From: Paenibacillus sp. USDA918EY
GTDB taxonomy: Bacteria; Bacillota; Bacilli; Paenibacillales; Paenibacillaceae
Direction of reading: 5' to 3'
Length of the DNA: 64,000 nucleotides
Assembly (NCBI RefSeq): GCF_009870825.1
Contig: NZ_WTWY01000015.1
Span: forward strand, 94,399 to 158,398
The translations under genes and the position numbers were made by a program. Below, piece by piece: positions 33,162-40,921 of this stretch. Under the pieces are notes generated by a model that did not search any database, was not told the origin of the DNA, and saw only the letters and a program-made list of their open reading frames with translations. Within the stretch, counting starts at the first letter, position 1, and every line of letters starts with the position of its first letter.

Positions 33162-34128
33162 TTTTTCGATCGTGTTTGTCCTCATTTTTGTCCCGGCATT
33201 TCTGCTCAGCGGGTTTTACGACAAAGATCAGCAGACGGTACGGTTCCTTGAACTAAAATACGTTACCGCCCTGCGGACGGCGGTGCAAGACGGAGCCAGC
33301 GTGCTGAACCGAAACGAAAAGCAGGAGTTCGAGGCGGGATACGGGTCCGAAAAGTTTTTTCGGGCCGACAAAGAAGAGGCGTTGGCGGTTTTCTACAAAA
33401 GCTTGTACGCGAATTTGGGGATCGAAGACGATCTGCCCGCGCAGGCGGCGCTGGATCATTATATACCGGCCGTGGCCGTCATCGATTACGACGGTTATTA
33501 CGTTTACGCGGACGAAGAGTACACGGGTGAAGATGGTTCCCCGCGGGCCCGGCATGTCTGGAGTCCCAAAAAACCTTTTGCCTACGGCGACGAAAACGGC
33601 AATCTCGTCCGTTTTACGTTGGATAACGAGGTGGAAGCGTACGATTTTACCGCAGGACAGTGGATTCGCGGCCTGCAGAGGGAGCTGGCGGCTTCGACGA
33701 ACGTCCCTCTTCTTGCCCGTCCGGAGTTGTTTGAGCAGGTAAGGAGGACGACCATCGTGCAAACGATCCAAAACGATTTGGCCAATGTCATTAACCGGCA
33801 TAACGAATTTGCCGCCAAAAACGGCGCCTCCTATTTGTTCACGCTGCCTTCAATCTCCGGGGAGGAGTGGAACAACTCGATTCGGGATATCGGCATGATG
33901 GCATTCATTCAGGGCATACCCGTCGGCCATGACTACATCAACAACTATGCCCTCGGCGGTGGCAGGCTCGTCAAGCGGCCGAATTTGTTCGCCGGATCGG
34001 ATCCTGCCACGGGCATTCGTTATTTTGAACGCGGAAGCTGCCGAAGCGGACTCGTTTACGAAGAAACGTTTACCGATGCCAAAGAAGCCTCAGCCAACGG
34101 TTATTTCGAAAGAAGCTGCTATCGCTAA
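33148..34128 (+). CDS. Membrane-anchored extracellular protein, last gene of the Tad-like operon, 326 aa
   Basis: ATG 33148 follows GGAGG (33132-33136) and lies inside the previous gene. One helix at about residues 6-22 (FSIVFVLIFVPAFLLSG) is followed by about 300 extracellular residues with an Asp/Tyr-rich stretch (AVIDYDGYYVYADEEYTGED), a helical part (TIVQTIQNDLANVINRHN) and a C-terminal region with two cysteines (FERGSCRSGL, YFERSCYR) that could form a disulphide. No family is recognised. Its size and last place suggest a tip or large minor subunit, which is inference. Confidence 0.6.
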   Translation: MKITDFSIVFVLIFVPAFLLSGFYDKDQQTVRFLELKYVTALRTAVQDGASVLNRNEKQEFEAGYGSEKFFRADKEEALAVFYKSLYANLGIEDDLPAQAALDHYIPAVAVIDYDGYYVYADEEYTGEDGSPRARHVWSPKKPFAYGDENGNLVRFTLDNEVEAYDFTAGQWIRGLQRELAASTNVPLLARPELFEQVRRTTIVQTIQNDLANVINRHNEFAAKNGASYLFTLPSISGEEWNNSIRDIGMMAFIQGIPVGHDYINNYALGGGRLVKRPNLFAGSDPATGIRYFERGSCRSGLVYEETFTDAKEASANGYFERSCYR

Positions 34129-34220
34129 AGAAACGCGAAGTTCTGGAACGGCGAAAGAGGCGGGGGTGAGTGCGGAACACTCATCACCTACATGATCGCG
34201 ATCAACGTTTTTTCATGTCT

Positions 34221-34249
34221 TTCAACTAAACTCCTACTTATGATAAAAT
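34221..34249 (+). promoter_or_regulatory. ABC-F gene promoter (extended -10)
   Basis: TTCAAC (34221-34226), 17 nt, TAAAAT (34244-34249) preceded by TGA (extended -10). The leader to ATG 34330 is about 75 nt. Confidence 0.55.
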
Positions 34250-34329
34250 GGTATCTTGAATGCCCTTATAGGGGATGGAATCAATCCAGCAAAGAACTAT
34301 TTATCATAGACAGGAGCCAGAACGTATTT

Positions 34330-35883
34330 ATGAGTTTATTGACCGTTGAAAACGTCTCCCATAACTTCGGGGAGCGCACATTGTTTAAAAACGTTTCCTT
34401 CCGCCTGCTGGCAGGCGAGCATGTCGGCCTCGTCGGCGCAAACGGCGTCGGCAAGTCGACGCTGATGAACATTTTGACGGGACAGCTGTTAAAGGACAGC
34501 GGGAAGGTAGAGTGGACGCCTAAGGTTCGTTACGGCTACCTCGACCAGCACTCCAAGCTGACTCCCGGCAAAACGGTGCGCGACGTCCTGAAGGACGCTT
34601 TCCTGCCGCTGCTTGAGCTGGAGCAGGAAATGATGGAAATTACAAACAAAATGGCGGATGCGACGCCGGAAGAACTTGAAACCTTGCTTGAGCAGATGGG
34701 CGAAATTCAGGAGCAGCTGGAAATCGGCGATTTTTACATGATCGACGTCAAAGTCGAGGAAATGGCAAACGGACTCGGATTGTCCGCCATCGGACTGGAC
34801 CGGGACGTATCCGCGCTAAGCGGCGGCCAACGCACGAAGGTACTTTTGGCCAAGCTGCTGCTGGAGAAGCCGACCGTGCTGCTGCTGGACGAACCGACCA
34901 ACTATTTGGACGTCGAGCATATCGAATGGCTGACCCAATATTTGAAATCCTATCCGTACGCCTTTATTCTGATTTCCCACGACACGGAATTCATGAATCA
35001 GGTCGTCGACGTGATCTATCATTTGGAATTCGCCAAGCTAACCCGATATTCGGCCAATTACGAGAAGTTTTTGGAGATGGCCGACATTTCGAAAAACCAG
35101 CATATCGATGCTTATGAAAAACAGCAGGAATTCATAAAGAAACAGGAAGATTTTATCCAGCGCAACAAAGCCCGTTATTCCACTTCGGGCCGGGCGAAAA
35201 GCCGCGAAAAGCAGTTGAACCGCATCGAGCGGATCGACAAGCCGGAAGAAGCGGCGAAGCCGGTGTTCAACTTCAAGGAAGCCCGCGCCAGCGGCAAGAT
35301 TGTGTTCGAAGGCATCGATTTCGAGATCGGCTATAACCATCCGCTGCTGCCTAAGATGAGCATGACGATCGAACGCGGCGATAAAATCGCCATCGTCGGC
35401 TGCAACGGGGTCGGAAAATCGACGCTGCTCAAAACGATTTTGGGCAAAATTCCGCCGATCAGCGGGAAAACGTATTTGGGCGATTTCCTATATCCTGCTT
35501 ATTTCGAGCAAGAGGTGCGCCCGGGCAACATCACGCCAATCGATGACGTCTGGAACGAGTTCTCGTCGCTAAACCAGCATGAGGTTCGCGCGCATTTGGC
35601 GCGCTGCGGACTGAAAAACGAGCATATTACCCGTCCGTTGAACATGCTGAGCGGCGGCGAACAAGCCAAGGTCAGATTATGCAAGCTGATGATGCGCGAA
35701 TCGAACTGGATTCTGTTCGACGAACCGACGAACCATTTGGACGTCGTCGCCAAAACCGAGCTGAAACGCGCTCTGCAGGAGTATAAAGGGACCATTTTGC
35801 TCGTATCCCATGAACCTGATTTTTATGAAGATTGGGTCACGAAAACTTGGAACGTCGAAGAATGGTCGCATCAGAAGGCTTGA
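34330..35883 (+). CDS. ABC-F family ATPase (two ABC domains), YfmM-like
   Basis: ATG 34330 is 13 nt after AGGAG. The 517-residue protein has two ABC domains without membrane helices: GANGVGKST with SALSGGQRTKVLLAKLL, and GCNGVGKST with LSGGEQAKVRLCKLM, both with DEPTN Walker B regions. The interdomain linker is long, helical and charged (KKQEDFIQRNKARYSTSGRA). ABC-F proteins bind the ribosome and relieve stalling or protect against antibiotics. The start MSLLTVENVSHNFGERTLF is closest in memory to B. subtilis YfmM, a housekeeping type, so resistance should not be assumed. Confidence 0.93.
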   Translation: MSLLTVENVSHNFGERTLFKNVSFRLLAGEHVGLVGANGVGKSTLMNILTGQLLKDSGKVEWTPKVRYGYLDQHSKLTPGKTVRDVLKDAFLPLLELEQEMMEITNKMADATPEELETLLEQMGEIQEQLEIGDFYMIDVKVEEMANGLGLSAIGLDRDVSALSGGQRTKVLLAKLLLEKPTVLLLDEPTNYLDVEHIEWLTQYLKSYPYAFILISHDTEFMNQVVDVIYHLEFAKLTRYSANYEKFLEMADISKNQHIDAYEKQQEFIKKQEDFIQRNKARYSTSGRAKSREKQLNRIERIDKPEEAAKPVFNFKEARASGKIVFEGIDFEIGYNHPLLPKMSMTIERGDKIAIVGCNGVGKSTLLKTILGKIPPISGKTYLGDFLYPAYFEQEVRPGNITPIDDVWNEFSSLNQHEVRAHLARCGLKNEHITRPLNMLSGGEQAKVRLCKLMMRESNWILFDEPTNHLDVVAKTELKRALQEYKGTILLVSHEPDFYEDWVTKTWNVEEWSHQKA

Positions 35884-35903
35884 TTCCTCGGTTTCATTCA
35901 ACT

Positions 35904-35936
35904 GCTGCCGTGTTCCGCAAGGAACGCGGCTTTTTC
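35904..35936 (+). terminator. Terminator after the ABC-F gene
   Basis: GCCGTGTTCC-GCAA-GGAACGCGGC (one wobble) followed by five Ts. Confidence 0.85.
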
Positions 35937-35941
35937 AAGTC

Positions 35942-36030
35942 AACCGCGTGATGTCGCGGTCGCCGGTTGCCGCGGGGAAAGCCATACAGGTTGGGACATC
36001 CGCCTTACGCGGATGTTTGCAACGACAGAA
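35942..36030 (+). other. Structured intergenic region upstream of the MoeB-like gene
   Basis: Two perfect hairpins occur: ACCGCG-TGATGT-CGCGGT (35943-35960) and, nested in GTTG/CAAC, ACATCCGC-CTTAC-GCGGATGT (35997-36017). They are joined by a GC-rich linker with CGCGGGGAAAGCC. Neither has a T tail. I find no match in memory to a named riboswitch and no clear promoter. Confidence 0.5.
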
Positions 36031-36052
36031 CACAGCATAGGAGATGGGGCAT

Positions 36053-37084
36053 GTGAGCATCGGAAATGATCGTTATTCCAGACAAGAGCGGTTTGCTCCT
36101 TTAGGCCCGGAAGGCCAGCGCAAGTTAGGGGAAAGCCATGTGTTGATCGTCGGCGCAGGCGCGCTGGGGACTTCGATAGCCGAAACGCTCGCCAGAGCGG
36201 GAATCGGGCGTTTGACGATCGCCGACCGGGATTACGTCGAATGGAGCAATTTGCAGAGACAGCAGCTTTTTTCCGAAAGGGACGCCGAGCAAAGGCTGCC
36301 AAAAGCGGTTGCCGCCAAACAAAGGCTGGAGGCGATCAACTCTTCCATCCGGATCGACAGCCATGTCATGGACGTGAGGCTCGACGAACTGGTCTCGCTG
36401 GTCCAAGGGGTGGATCTGATCATGGATGGAACGGATAATTTCGATACGCGGCTTTTGATCAACGATATCTCCCAGAAATACCGGATCCCGTGGATCTATG
36501 GAGGATGCGTAGGCAGCTACGGCATTACGTACACCGTTTTGCCCGGCGAGACCCCTTGCCTGAACTGTTTGCTTGGCACGGTTCCGCTTGGAGGGGATAC
36601 ATGCGATACTTCGGGCATCCTGCCTCAAGCGGTTCAAATGGTAACGGCGCATCAGACGGTCGAAGCCATAAAGCTGTTGAGCGGACATCCGGAAGCGCTT
36701 CGCGATAAGCTGCATACTTTCGACCTTTGGAGAAATGAACAGATGTCCATGGGCGTGCGGCACGCCCGGAAAACGGACTGCCTTTCCTGCGGCGAAAGCC
36801 GGACCTTTCCGTATTTATCGGCATCCAATCTGGAAAAAACCGACGTGTTATGCGGTCGGGACACGGTGCAAATCCGTCCTGCCCAGAAGCGTCGGCTTGA
36901 TTTGGACGAAACCGCAAAACGCCTGTCCAAGCTGGGGGAAGGGAAAGTCGAAGCCAATCCGTTTCTCGTCTCATTCGAGACGGACGGGCGGCGGCTCGTT
37001 ATTTTTGCGGACGGCAGGGCGCTCATTCACGGGACCAAAGATATCGCTGAAGCAAGATCGATATATCACCGCTATTTTGGCTAA
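36053..37084 (+). CDS. MoeB/ThiF-family E1-like adenylyltransferase
   Basis: The GTG start at 36053 has AGGAG 9 nt upstream; an ATG at 36044 abuts that site. The 343-residue protein opens with RYSRQERFAPLG and the nucleotide loop VLIVGAGALGTSIAETLARAG, then DRDYVEWSNLQRQQLF and DGTDNFDTRLLIND. It has catalytic CDTSG and zinc ligands in CLNC and CLSC. It should adenylate the C-terminal glycine of a ubiquitin-like sulphur carrier (MoaD or ThiS). The last about 90 residues form an extra C-terminal domain seen in some Bacillota homologues. Whether it serves molybdopterin or thiamine synthesis cannot be decided here, since no moa, thiS or other partner gene adjoins it. Confidence 0.9.
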   Translation: MSIGNDRYSRQERFAPLGPEGQRKLGESHVLIVGAGALGTSIAETLARAGIGRLTIADRDYVEWSNLQRQQLFSERDAEQRLPKAVAAKQRLEAINSSIRIDSHVMDVRLDELVSLVQGVDLIMDGTDNFDTRLLINDISQKYRIPWIYGGCVGSYGITYTVLPGETPCLNCLLGTVPLGGDTCDTSGILPQAVQMVTAHQTVEAIKLLSGHPEALRDKLHTFDLWRNEQMSMGVRHARKTDCLSCGESRTFPYLSASNLEKTDVLCGRDTVQIRPAQKRRLDLDETAKRLSKLGEGKVEANPFLVSFETDGRRLVIFADGRALIHGTKDIAEARSIYHRYFG

Positions 37085-37098
37085 TCATGTCTTTCGAC

Positions 37099-37126
37099 AA
37101 ACCATTCCGGACGGAATGGTTTTTTT
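37099..37126 (+). terminator. Terminator after the MoeB-like gene
   Basis: AACCATTCC-GGAC-GGAATGGTT followed by a T run. Confidence 0.9.
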
Positions 37127-37190
37127 GCTGGGCGGCAACCCTATGGTAAGCGTTCCAGACGGACAACTAGCAGAAACTCGGGTGATATGA

Positions 37191-37886
37191 ATGCATGAAC
37201 GGTTGCTGGCGGTAGGGGAGTTTTTTGTACAAAGCGGCTTTGTCGACGCCCTTCGGGCAGACGGATACGAAATCATGAAGGCATCAAGCGAATATGAAGC
37301 GCTCCGCGCCATCGGCGAGCATACGATCGACCTGCTTTTTTTGGACCATGCGGATTATGAAGGGAGCTCCTTGCCCAAATTTATCAAGGCGCTGCTTCGG
37401 GAACAAGCCGACCGGCCTTTTCCGATCATTTTGTTTGAAAATCCGTTTCATGAGCGTGCGGTCATTCAAGGGCTTGAAGCCGGAGCAAACGATGTGGTGC
37501 CGCGAACGGTCTCAAAAGAGGAACTGATGGCGCGTATTCGGAACCTGCTCCGGATTTTCCGGATCGGGGAGGAGCGAAGCCGCAAAAAAGTGACGGTGGG
37601 GGATTTGAGCATCGACCCCGGAAGCCGGAAAGTCGTCAGGGGAGGAAATGACATTGAATTGACCGTTAAGGAATTCGATTTGCTGCTTTATTTGGCACGC
37701 CATGCAAACGAGGTTTGTTCGCGGGAAGACATTTTAAAAGATGTGTGGGATTACGATTTTGACATGGGGACCAACGTAGTGGATGTTTATATCAGGCATC
37801 TCCGAACGAAAATGGATAAAGGTTACAGCAGAAAATTGATTCAATCCGTACGCGGAGTCGGATATATAATAAAAGAAGGCGAGTAA
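37191..37886 (+). CDS. OmpR-type response regulator with a degenerate receiver domain
   Basis: The 231-residue protein has a receiver-like N-terminus and a clear C-terminal winged helix (LTVKEFDLLLYLARH, VVDVYIRHLRTKMD, SVRGVGYII). In the receiver, strand 1 reads LLAVGEFF, lacking the acidic pair. Asp52 is kept in LLFLDHADYEG, the conserved Thr/Ser is lost in IILFENP, and the Lys of xKPF is replaced in VVPRTVSKEEL. Ordinary phosphorylation is therefore doubtful, and it may act constitutively or by ligand binding. No kinase gene is beside it. The RBS is weak (GGGTGAT). Confidence 0.85.
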   Translation: MHERLLAVGEFFVQSGFVDALRADGYEIMKASSEYEALRAIGEHTIDLLFLDHADYEGSSLPKFIKALLREQADRPFPIILFENPFHERAVIQGLEAGANDVVPRTVSKEELMARIRNLLRIFRIGEERSRKKVTVGDLSIDPGSRKVVRGGNDIELTVKEFDLLLYLARHANEVCSREDILKDVWDYDFDMGTNVVDVYIRHLRTKMDKGYSRKLIQSVRGVGYIIKEGE

Positions 37887-37906
37887 GATATCTCTTACCG
37901 CCTTCC
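37875..37906. terminator. Bidirectional hairpin between the regulator and NlpC/P60 genes
   Basis: GAAGGCG..AGTAAGA pairs with TCTTAC..CGCCTTC across the regulator stop codon, between convergent genes. Confidence 0.65.
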
Positions 37907-37929
37907 TATAAGCTGGGGATACCCGAATG

Positions 37930-38454
37930 CTACAGCACGCGACGTGCTTTCAGGTAAGTTCTTTTCCAGTTGCCGGAGTTCAAATCGGAGACCGTTACGC
38001 CAGGGGAACCGTAAGTGTGCAGGATTTTACCGTTGCCCGCATACACCGCCACGTGTGTTACGTTGTGGCCGTTGGCTCTGCCGCCTCTGGAGAAAAATAC
38101 GAGATCGCCGGGTTTCAGGTTCGATTTGGAAACCGCTTTGCCGACTTTGGATTGCTCCACGGACGTGCGCGGCAATTTGATTCCATAATGTCCGAAGATG
38201 TATTTCATAAACGAAGAGCAGTCGAAAACTTTCGTTGTGCTCGTAGAAGCACCGAATTTATACGGTCTGCCCATGAACTTTTTGCCATAATTTACGATAG
38301 CTTGTCCTTTGGAAGAAGAATAGGAAGTAGCCTTTACGGACTTGGAAGAAGCTGCTTCCGTTACAGATGTTCCCGTTGCCAGCATTCCTGTAATACCTAT
38401 GGTTGCACATAGCCCTACGGCTACTAATTTTTGGAATAGATGTTTTTGAGTCAT
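37930..38454 (-). CDS. Secreted NlpC/P60 peptidoglycan endopeptidase
   Basis: The 174-residue protein has a signal peptide ending near TSVTEAAS (about residue 35), a short Ser/Lys-rich linker and one NlpC/P60 domain. The catalytic Cys is in FDCSSFMKYIF, with His in NVTHVAVYAG and a third polar residue in ILHTYG. It should cleave D-gamma-glutamyl-diaminopimelate links in wall peptides. There are no SH3 or LysM binding repeats, so it is a minimal form. AAATTTGGAGG precedes the start. Confidence 0.93.
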   Translation of the reverse strand: MTQKHLFQKLVAVGLCATIGITGMLATGTSVTEAASSKSVKATSYSSSKGQAIVNYGKKFMGRPYKFGASTSTTKVFDCSSFMKYIFGHYGIKLPRTSVEQSKVGKAVSKSNLKPGDLVFFSRGGRANGHNVTHVAVYAGNGKILHTYGSPGVTVSDLNSGNWKRTYLKARRVL

Positions 38455-38499
38455 GTTGTGATTACCTCCAAATTTCGTTTTCTTTCAGGCTCGATTCCG

Positions 38500-38508
38500 A
38501 GTATAACA
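38500..38508 (-). promoter_or_regulatory. Extended -10 for the NlpC/P60 gene
   Basis: TGT-TATACT on the minus strand with a weak -35. The rest of 38510-38750 holds the thiN terminator and A/T-rich sequence, and no gene. Confidence 0.5.
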
Positions 38509-38640
38509 GTTTTGTAACAACCTAAAATATGGATGGCATGCCGCAAACCATTGCGACGCCAACAAATTTCCCGCTTTATTAAAAAACGATTAAAAGTTAC
38601 AAAAAATTAAGAAATTGATTGCAACTGGTGTGAAAATAAA

Positions 38641-38669
38641 GAAAAACCCTTGATACACAAGGGTTTTTC
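38641..38669. terminator. Terminator of thiN
   Basis: GAAAAACCCTTG and CAAGGGTTTTTC form a 12-bp stem with a 5-nt loop. On the minus strand it lies downstream of thiN. Confidence 0.8.
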
Positions 38670-38754
38670 GGTGTCTTTTCGACGGTTCGATTTCAGAAGG
38701 CTGTAACCATTTTAAACTCTTTCAATGGCAGCGTACCATCCTTTTTCCAATCGG

Positions 38755-39396
38755 TTAATCACGGCTTTGAATCACGAGCAGCAGTCCGCTTGCAATGCTT
38801 ACCTGGCCGCGGTCTCCAAGAAGAACGTTGCTGATGCCGAGGGAATCGCCCATTTTGAGCGTGGCGTCTTCAAGCGGATATTGAAACCCTTCGAGGGTAA
38901 TTCCCGTAACTTCCGGCGTCATCGGAAGCAAGGATACATATTTGAAGCCCCGGTCGAGCACTTCGATCGTGGAGCCGGTTAACGTAATGTAATTGTTGCG
39001 GTCCATGATGGCGCATCGGATTTGATGCTGGAGCGCCCAGTTCAGCATTTGCACATTGGCCAGCGTGTGGTCCATGCGCGTTCCCGTCCCGCCGATCAGC
39101 AAAATAAAGTCCGGCTCCTGCCTCGCCGCCATTTCGAACGCGAGCTCGGTGTCGGATAGGTCTTTGTCGACCGGATCGCATTCGATGATATTTCCGCTTT
39201 CCGCACGGACATGCTTCAATTCCTGCGGCGATATCGAATCGAAGTCGCCGACGGCGAGATCGGGTTTGATGCCGTGGCGAATCAAAAACAGAGCTCCTTT
39301 GTCCGCTCCAATGACAAAATCCGCCGGCTGAATTTCGTTGATGTATTGGGGATACAGATCCCCTCCGGAAAAAATAACGACGCGTTTACGGTTCAT
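38755..39396 (-). CDS. thiN: Thiamine pyrophosphokinase
   Basis: The 213-residue protein has the family hallmarks: VIGADKGALFLIRHGIKPD and VGDFDSIS near the N-terminus, VDKDLSDTELAFEMA with the conserved Asp/Thr residues, and GGTGTRMDHTLANVQML in the middle. A C-terminal beta domain binds thiamine. It makes thiamine diphosphate from thiamine and ATP. Promoter on the minus strand: TTGGAT (39468-39473), 18 nt, TATACT (39444-39449). No TPP riboswitch is visible. Confidence 0.94.
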   Translation of the reverse strand: MNRKRVVIFSGGDLYPQYINEIQPADFVIGADKGALFLIRHGIKPDLAVGDFDSISPQELKHVRAESGNIIECDPVDKDLSDTELAFEMAARQEPDFILLIGGTGTRMDHTLANVQMLNWALQHQIRCAIMDRNNYITLTGSTIEVLDRGFKYVSLLPMTPEVTGITLEGFQYPLEDATLKMGDSLGISNVLLGDRGQVSIASGLLLVIQSRD

Positions 39397-39443
39397 CGAC
39401 GTTTCCCCCTAAATCCATTTCATTCCTACTAAGTTGTGATTCC

Positions 39444-39473
39444 AGTATAAAGGAGGAGTTCGCAAAAATCCAA
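39444..39473 (-). promoter_or_regulatory. thiN promoter
   Basis: -35 TTGGAT and -10 TATACT with an 18-nt spacer on the minus strand. Confidence 0.55.
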
Positions 39474-39489
39474 AAAGATAAAATCGATC

Positions 39490-39519
39490 TTGCGCAATCC
39501 GGCCGGGCACGACTACAAT
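39490..39519 (+). promoter_or_regulatory. Promoter of the TRIC-family gene
   Basis: TTGCGC (39490-39495), 18 nt, TACAAT (39514-39519). It is divergent from the thiN promoter. Confidence 0.55.
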
Positions 39520-39556
39520 AATGAAGACATAGGATAGGGGAGAGGTTAGAGAGAAA

Positions 39557-40228
39557 TTGGACATGCATGCATTTGAAATATTCAGCATCATCGGCACCAT
39601 CGCTTTTGCGATGTCGGGCGCATTCGTCGCCATGGAGGAAGAATACGACATCCTGGGCATCCTGGTGCTAGGACTTGTGACGGCGTTCGGCGGAGGCGTC
39701 ATCCGAAACGTGCTGATCGGCGTGCCGGTTACGACGTTATGGAGCCAAGGCCTGCTGATCAAGCTGGCGATTTTGTCGATTATCGTGGCGTTCCTGCTGC
39801 CATTGGGTTGGATCAAACATTGGAAGCGGACGGAGGCTTTTTTCGACGCCATCGGTCTGTCGGCTTTCGCCATTCAGGGAGCGCTTTACGCCGCAAACAT
39901 GCACCATCCGCTGTCGGCCGTCGTGGTTGCCGCAGTGATGACAGGCATCGGCGGAGGGATTATCCGCGATTTGCTTGCGGGACGCAAGCCGCTAGTGCTC
40001 AAGGATGAAATCTACGCCGTATGGGCAGCCATCGCCGGTGCGATGATCGGGCTGGACTGGGTCCGTTCGACCTGGCAGGCGGTCCTTCTCTTTGCTGTGA
40101 TCGTCCTGCTGCGCATGCTTTCCGTACATTATAGATGGAAGCTTCCGCGGCGCTCGCTTCACATGTCTTCTTCGACCGATCTATCCATAAAGGGAACCAA
40201 GGGCAAACAAAGCCGGAAGACAGCATAA
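39557..40228 (+). CDS. TRIC/UPF0126-family membrane protein
   Basis: The TTG start at 39557 is about 11 nt after GGGGAGAGG; ATG 39563 is an alternative. The 223-residue protein has seven likely helices in two repeats, each with the glycine-rich signature: TAFGGGVIRNVLIG and TGIGGGIIRDLLAG. This matches bacterial TRIC-type channels (UPF0126), which conduct K+ or other cations as trimers; some members have been linked to glycine uptake. The last 35 residues are basic and cytoplasmic. The phosphatase gene follows 21 nt later in the same direction. Confidence 0.9.
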   Translation: MDMHAFEIFSIIGTIAFAMSGAFVAMEEEYDILGILVLGLVTAFGGGVIRNVLIGVPVTTLWSQGLLIKLAILSIIVAFLLPLGWIKHWKRTEAFFDAIGLSAFAIQGALYAANMHHPLSAVVVAAVMTGIGGGIIRDLLAGRKPLVLKDEIYAVWAAIAGAMIGLDWVRSTWQAVLLFAVIVLLRMLSVHYRWKLPRRSLHMSSSTDLSIKGTKGKQSRKTA

Positions 40229-40249
40229 CAGAGGAGGCAATTCAACAAC

Positions 40250-40714
40250 ATGGTATCCGTATTATTCGTATGTTTGGGCAACATATGCCGTTCGCCGATG
40301 GCCGAGGCCGTCATGCGCCATAAAGTAAAGCAAGCCGGGCTTCAAAACCTGATCACGGTGGACTCGGCCGGAACCGGAGACTGGCACCTTGGCCAAAAAC
40401 CGCATCAGGACACGCGCCGTATGCTGGACGAGCAGGGGATCGGTTACGAAGGCATTTCGGCCCGCCGCATCGCAAGCCCGGATTTTGAAACCTTCGAGTA
40501 CATCGTGTGCATGGACAACAGCAATCTCGAAAACGTGAAAAAGCTTCCGGGAGCCAAAACGGAACGTTTGCTCAAATTTATGGATCTGCTGCCGGAGCAT
40601 GAGCTTCGGGAAGTGCCGGACCCGTATTACACGGGGAACTTTGAGCAGGTGTACGAGTTGATCGATGCCGGCTGCGAAGCATTATTAAATAAAATCCGTT
40701 CAGAGAAGCTGTAA
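40250..40714 (+). CDS. Low-molecular-weight protein tyrosine phosphatase
   Basis: The 154-residue protein opens VSVLFVCLGNICRSPMAEA, the CX5R phosphate loop with nucleophile Cys8. The general acid Asp is in VPDPYYTG near residue 125. This is the common cytoplasmic LMW-PTP build, as in B. subtilis YfkJ. GAGGAGG lies before ATG 40250. It is probably co-transcribed with the TRIC-family gene. Confidence 0.95.
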   Translation: MVSVLFVCLGNICRSPMAEAVMRHKVKQAGLQNLITVDSAGTGDWHLGQKPHQDTRRMLDEQGIGYEGISARRIASPDFETFEYIVCMDNSNLENVKKLPGAKTERLLKFMDLLPEHELREVPDPYYTGNFEQVYELIDAGCEALLNKIRSEKL

Positions 40715-40755
40715 CCTGCTGAAGATTTTGCAAATGAACCGTACATTTTTCATGA

Positions 40756-40780
40756 AAAAGCGGCATTGTTGCCGTTTTTT
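40756..40780 (+). terminator. Terminator after the phosphatase gene
   Basis: AAAAGCGGCA-TTGT-TGCCGTTTTTT. Confidence 0.8.
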
Positions 40781-40831
40781 CGGAAAAACAATGAAAACGC
40801 AATCATTTCTGAATGAGGGGAGGTTCGAAAA

Positions 40832-40893
40832 AAAGAAGGTGAACCAAAGAACGTTATCCCGCAAGTCGGCGTACGTCTTCAGTTCACCTTTTT
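40832..40893. terminator. Possible terminator of the esterase gene
   Basis: AAAAAGAAGGTGAAC and GTTCACCTTTTTAA pair across a loop of about 40 nt; T runs fit both strands. Confidence 0.5.
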
Positions 40894-40921
40894 AAGTCTT
40901 AACCCGCATGATTGTGCAGTA

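Noticed and set aside
39397..39556. TPP riboswitch upstream of thiN
   Set aside because: The conserved CTGAGA and ACCTGAT-type segments are absent; only two divergent promoters fit.
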